A stretch of 64,000 nucleotides of DNA from Xenorhabdus stockiae (GTDB lineage Bacteria > Pseudomonadota > Gammaproteobacteria > Enterobacterales > Enterobacteriaceae): NCBI RefSeq assembly GCF_002632825.1, contig NZ_NJAJ01000019.1, forward strand, positions 1-64,000, read 5' to 3'. The position numbers and the translations under genes are program-made. The notes under the pieces were generated by a model that was given only the letters and a program-made list of their open reading frames with translations, was not told the origin of the DNA and searched no databases. Every line of letters starts with the position of its first letter. The stretch's first letter is position 1. Below, piece after piece: positions 61,494-64,000 of this stretch.

Positions 61494-63296
61494 GTGGTAA
61501 CAAATTCTCTCCACTCCTATCACTTGATCACGCGATTACAACAGCAAGTCAGCAAATACCCTGAAAAAATTGCATTTCGCCAATGGTCAGCATCAGAACA
61601 GCTTGAAATGAGCTGGCAGGATGTTGATAGTAAAACGAAATCCATTGCAAGATCCCTGCTGTCACTTGAGGTGGGCATTCAGGAGAAAATCGGTATTTTT
61701 GCCGATAACTCAATGGCATGGTCATTATCGGATCTGGCCATTTTGCAGTTACGGGCCGTCACAGTACCGCTTTATGCGACAAGTAGCCGAGATCAGGCTG
61801 CATTTATTCTCAATGATGCAGGAGTACGGATATTATTTGTGGGAGGGCAGGAGCAGTACGATATAGCGTTGACATTGTTAGCCCTTTGCCCGCAGCTTAA
61901 TCATCTGATTGTTCTGGATGAATCTGTCGATTTGAACGAATGTCCACAAGCATTGTATTTATCGGCATTTATTGCTGATGACAGGCCACAGTATCAGGCT
62001 GAACTTGATAGCCGCATTGCCGGATTGGATTTGCATGATCTTTTTACGCTGATTTATACCTCCGGTACAACAGGAGAGCCAAAAGGTGTCATGCTGGATT
62101 ACCAGAATATCGCCGCCCAGCTTTATCTGCATGATCAGCGGTTGACGCTGACTGAACAGGATGTATCTCTCAGTTTTCTGCCGTTATCCCATATTTTTGA
62201 GCGTGCATGGAGTTATTACGTCATGCATACAGGCGCCTTAAATGTCTATCTGACCGACACCAATTTTGTTCGGGAGGCGATGGTTGATGTGCGTCCGACC
62301 GTGATGTGCTCTGTTCCTCGTCTGTATGAAAAAATACATAGTGCAATTCTTGAGAAAGTGTCCCGCGCTCCATTCTGGCGCAGAATGATTTTCCAGTGGG
62401 CGATCAAACGGGGTGAACGCCGTTGGTCACGTCAATTAAACGGTAAAAAGGGCTGTCCGTTTTCTTTATGCGGCGAAAAACTGGCTGATCGTTTGGTACT
62501 GAACAAACTTCGCCAGCTATTAGGTGGGCGGATCCGTTTTCTGCCGGTAGCCGGAGCACGCCTTGAAGACTCCATTATGCGCTTCTTCCTGTCAGTTGGG
62601 CTCAATATCAAATACGGTTATGGGATGACGGAAACCTGCGCCACGGTTTCCTGCTGGGAAGAGAAAAATTATCTGTTGGGTTCAATAGGTACGCCATTGC
62701 CCGGAGTGGATATTCGTATCAGCACAGCGGGTGAAATTCAGGTACGTGGCCCAATCGTAATGAAAGGGTATTACAATCGACCGGAAGACACGGTTCATGC
62801 TTTTACTGAAGATGGCTGGCTGCGAACAGGGGATGCCGGAGGGCTGGATGAAACCGGGAATTTGTTCATTACAGAACGCCTGAAAGATTTAATGAAAACG
62901 TCAACGGGAAAATATATTGCTCCGCAATTAATTGAAGGAACACTGGGGCAGGATCGTTTTATTGAGCATATTGCTGTGATTGCCGATACCCGCCAGTTTG
63001 TTTCAGCGTTGATTGTTCCCAGCTATGAAGCGCTGGAGGATTACGCAAAATCGATAAATCTTCATTACCAGAGTCGTTTGGAATTACTGCGTAATCATCA
63101 GATTATCGGATTATTTGAACAACGCCTGAAAGAATTGCAGAAAAATATCGCCAAATTCCATCAGGTAAAACGCTTTACGCTGTTGCCTGAAGCCTTTTCG
63201 ATGGAAAAAGGCGAACTGACTCCGACACTGAAATTACGGCGTAAGGTGATTTCTCAACGTTATCAGAGTGAAATTGAATCCATGTATCGGGATTGA
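61494..63296 (+). CDS. Long-chain acyl-CoA synthetase (FAA1/FadD15 type)
   Basis: The 600-residue AMP-forming ligase has the P-loop DLFTLIYTSGTTGEPKGVML (residues 180-200), the adenine motif YGYGMTETCATVS, and the late TGDAGGLDETGNLFITERLKDLMKTSTGKYIAP. The FAA1-type insert with LADRLVLNKLRQLLGGRIRFLPVAGARLE is present. It should activate long-chain fatty acids to acyl-CoA at the membrane. The start is GTG at 61494 with AGGAA upstream. It lies between leuO and ilvI, which are adjacent in E. coli, so it is an insertion in a conserved neighbourhood. Confidence 0.88.
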   Translation: MVTNSLHSYHLITRLQQQVSKYPEKIAFRQWSASEQLEMSWQDVDSKTKSIARSLLSLEVGIQEKIGIFADNSMAWSLSDLAILQLRAVTVPLYATSSRDQAAFILNDAGVRILFVGGQEQYDIALTLLALCPQLNHLIVLDESVDLNECPQALYLSAFIADDRPQYQAELDSRIAGLDLHDLFTLIYTSGTTGEPKGVMLDYQNIAAQLYLHDQRLTLTEQDVSLSFLPLSHIFERAWSYYVMHTGALNVYLTDTNFVREAMVDVRPTVMCSVPRLYEKIHSAILEKVSRAPFWRRMIFQWAIKRGERRWSRQLNGKKGCPFSLCGEKLADRLVLNKLRQLLGGRIRFLPVAGARLEDSIMRFFLSVGLNIKYGYGMTETCATVSCWEEKNYLLGSIGTPLPGVDIRISTAGEIQVRGPIVMKGYYNRPEDTVHAFTEDGWLRTGDAGGLDETGNLFITERLKDLMKTSTGKYIAPQLIEGTLGQDRFIEHIAVIADTRQFVSALIVPSYEALEDYAKSINLHYQSRLELLRNHQIIGLFEQRLKELQKNIAKFHQVKRFTLLPEAFSMEKGELTPTLKLRRKVISQRYQSEIESMYRD

Positions 63297-63570
63297 ATCA
63301 GCTCTGGATAATAACGCTCCTGCTTTGGTTTAACTGAGAATAACGAAATCATTTCATTAAAAAAATGTTTTCAATATGTGAATTGTTGTTTGATAACCTT
63401 GAGATCTGACGTTATGTTAATGGCTTAGTGTATTAATGAAATGCGTGTCATTACGAATGCTAATCTAATAAACACTGCGAATAAATAGAATGGGATAAAT
63501 AAGGTCACTCTCATGATGACCTTATGAAGTCCTGACATTAACTTGCAAACAGAGCCTGGAGGCAAACTCA
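63297..63570. promoter_or_regulatory. ilvIH upstream region
   Basis: A 274-bp AT-rich gap. In E. coli the ilvIH promoter is activated by Lrp through several upstream sites and this region is where they would lie, but I cannot pick out individual Lrp boxes by eye. Confidence 0.4.
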
Positions 63571-64000
63571 ATGGAGATGTTGTCAGGAGCCGAAATGGTC
63601 GTCAGATCGTTAATCGATCAGGGCGTTGAGCATGTATTCGGTTATCCGGGAGGGGCCGTCCTGGATATTTATGATGCCTTACATACGATTGGCGGAATAG
63701 AACATATTCTGGTCCGTCATGAACAGGGCGCTGTTCATATGGCGGATGGTTATACGCGTTCAACGGGGCAAACGGGGGTTGTTCTGGTCACTTCAGGGCC
63801 GGGAGCAACCAACGCCATAACCGGAATTGCAACGGCGTATATGGATTCGATCCCAATGGTGGTGTTGTCTGGTCAGGTGGCCAGCTCTTTGATCGGTAAC
63901 GATGCTTTTCAGGAATGTGATATGGTGGGGATCTCCCGTCCTATCGTCAAACATAGCTTTCTGGTGAAGAAAGCGGAAGATATTCCAAATATAATCAAAA
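63571..64000 (+). CDS. ilvI: Acetolactate synthase III large subunit (partial)
   Basis: The frame opens with ATG at 63571 (GGAGG 8 nt upstream) and runs off the window end. The visible 143 residues contain [54 protein letters not shown] with the catalytic glutamate for thiamine diphosphate, [20 protein letters not shown] and [19 protein letters not shown]. IlvI with IlvH makes acetolactate and acetohydroxybutyrate for branched-chain amino acids. The position after leuO matches E. coli apart from the acyl-CoA ligase insert. Confidence 0.96.
   Translation, partial: MEMLSGAEMVVRSLIDQGVEHVFGYPGGAVLDIYDALHTIGGIEHILVRHEQGAVHMADGYTRSTGQTGVVLVTSGPGATNAITGIATAYMDSIPMVVLSGQVASSLIGNDAFQECDMVGISRPIVKHSFLVKKAEDIPNIIK

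Overview
The window is chromosomal DNA of an enterobacterium of the Morganellaceae, most likely Photorhabdus (Xenorhabdus is the main alternative). This rests on protein similarity to Escherichia coli orthologues, a moderate-to-low GC feel with very AT-rich gaps, ERIC repeats (one is exactly 127 bp), an EntD-type phosphopantetheinyl transferase of the NgrA kind and a Pdl-like class 3 lipase. No rRNA, tRNA, IS element, prophage or CRISPR array was recognised.

Layout. 1-1.8 kb: truncated epimerase, TSUP permease, VOC protein. 1.9-8 kb: a core block hemL / erpA / btuF-mtnN / dgt, with clcA and yadS of E. coli absent and, in their place, a 14-codon ORF followed by a His-rich GRDP-like protein. 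8-18 kb: a second core block barA / rlmD-relA-mazG-pyrG-eno (no mazEF). 18.4-23.7 kb: DASS transporter, a DUF1778-GNAT toxin-antitoxin pair, an aldehyde dehydrogenase, a small lipoprotein, sprT. 23.7-31.8 kb: metK, speA and speB, with speA and speB separated by an AT-rich insert holding two unknown genes and an AlaX-like editing gene. 32-39.5 kb: PEBP protein, YrdC-domain protein, LuxR and LysR regulators, an amino-acid permease with a DUF3156 partner, and a plant/cyanobacterial-type isopropylmalate isomerase pair (leuC-leuD like). 39.5-44.7 kb: phosphopantetheinyl transferase, galETK, O-methyltransferase. 44.8-49.3 kb: lipase with an exported partner, cystathionine beta-synthase and gamma-lyase. 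49.4-53.5 kb: AtzE/AtzG-like amidase, MFS exporter, TetR, a stand-alone peptide deformylase. 53.6-64 kb: mutH, a DnaA-box-rich gap, sgrR with a probable SgrS RNA, leuB-leuA-leuL, leuO, an acyl-CoA ligase and the start of ilvI.

How the genes fit. The leucine operon has leader, leuA and leuB but no leuC or leuD; it abuts sgrR directly. The only isomerase genes in the window are the plant-type pair 17 kb away beside a divergent LysR gene, so leucine synthesis may depend on a non-orthologous replacement. Arginine to putrescine (speA, speB), methionine to SAM (metK, with probable MetJ boxes), reverse transsulfuration (CBS, CGL), galactose use (galETK) and the stringent response (relA) are all represented.

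The best candidates for undescribed biology are the 14-residue peptide ORF with its hairpin and GRDP-like neighbour (3.9-4.5 kb), the split leucine pathway, the DnaA-box cluster at 54.5-54.8 kb, the compact SgrS candidate at 56.6 kb, and the lipase/exported-protein pair at 45 kb.
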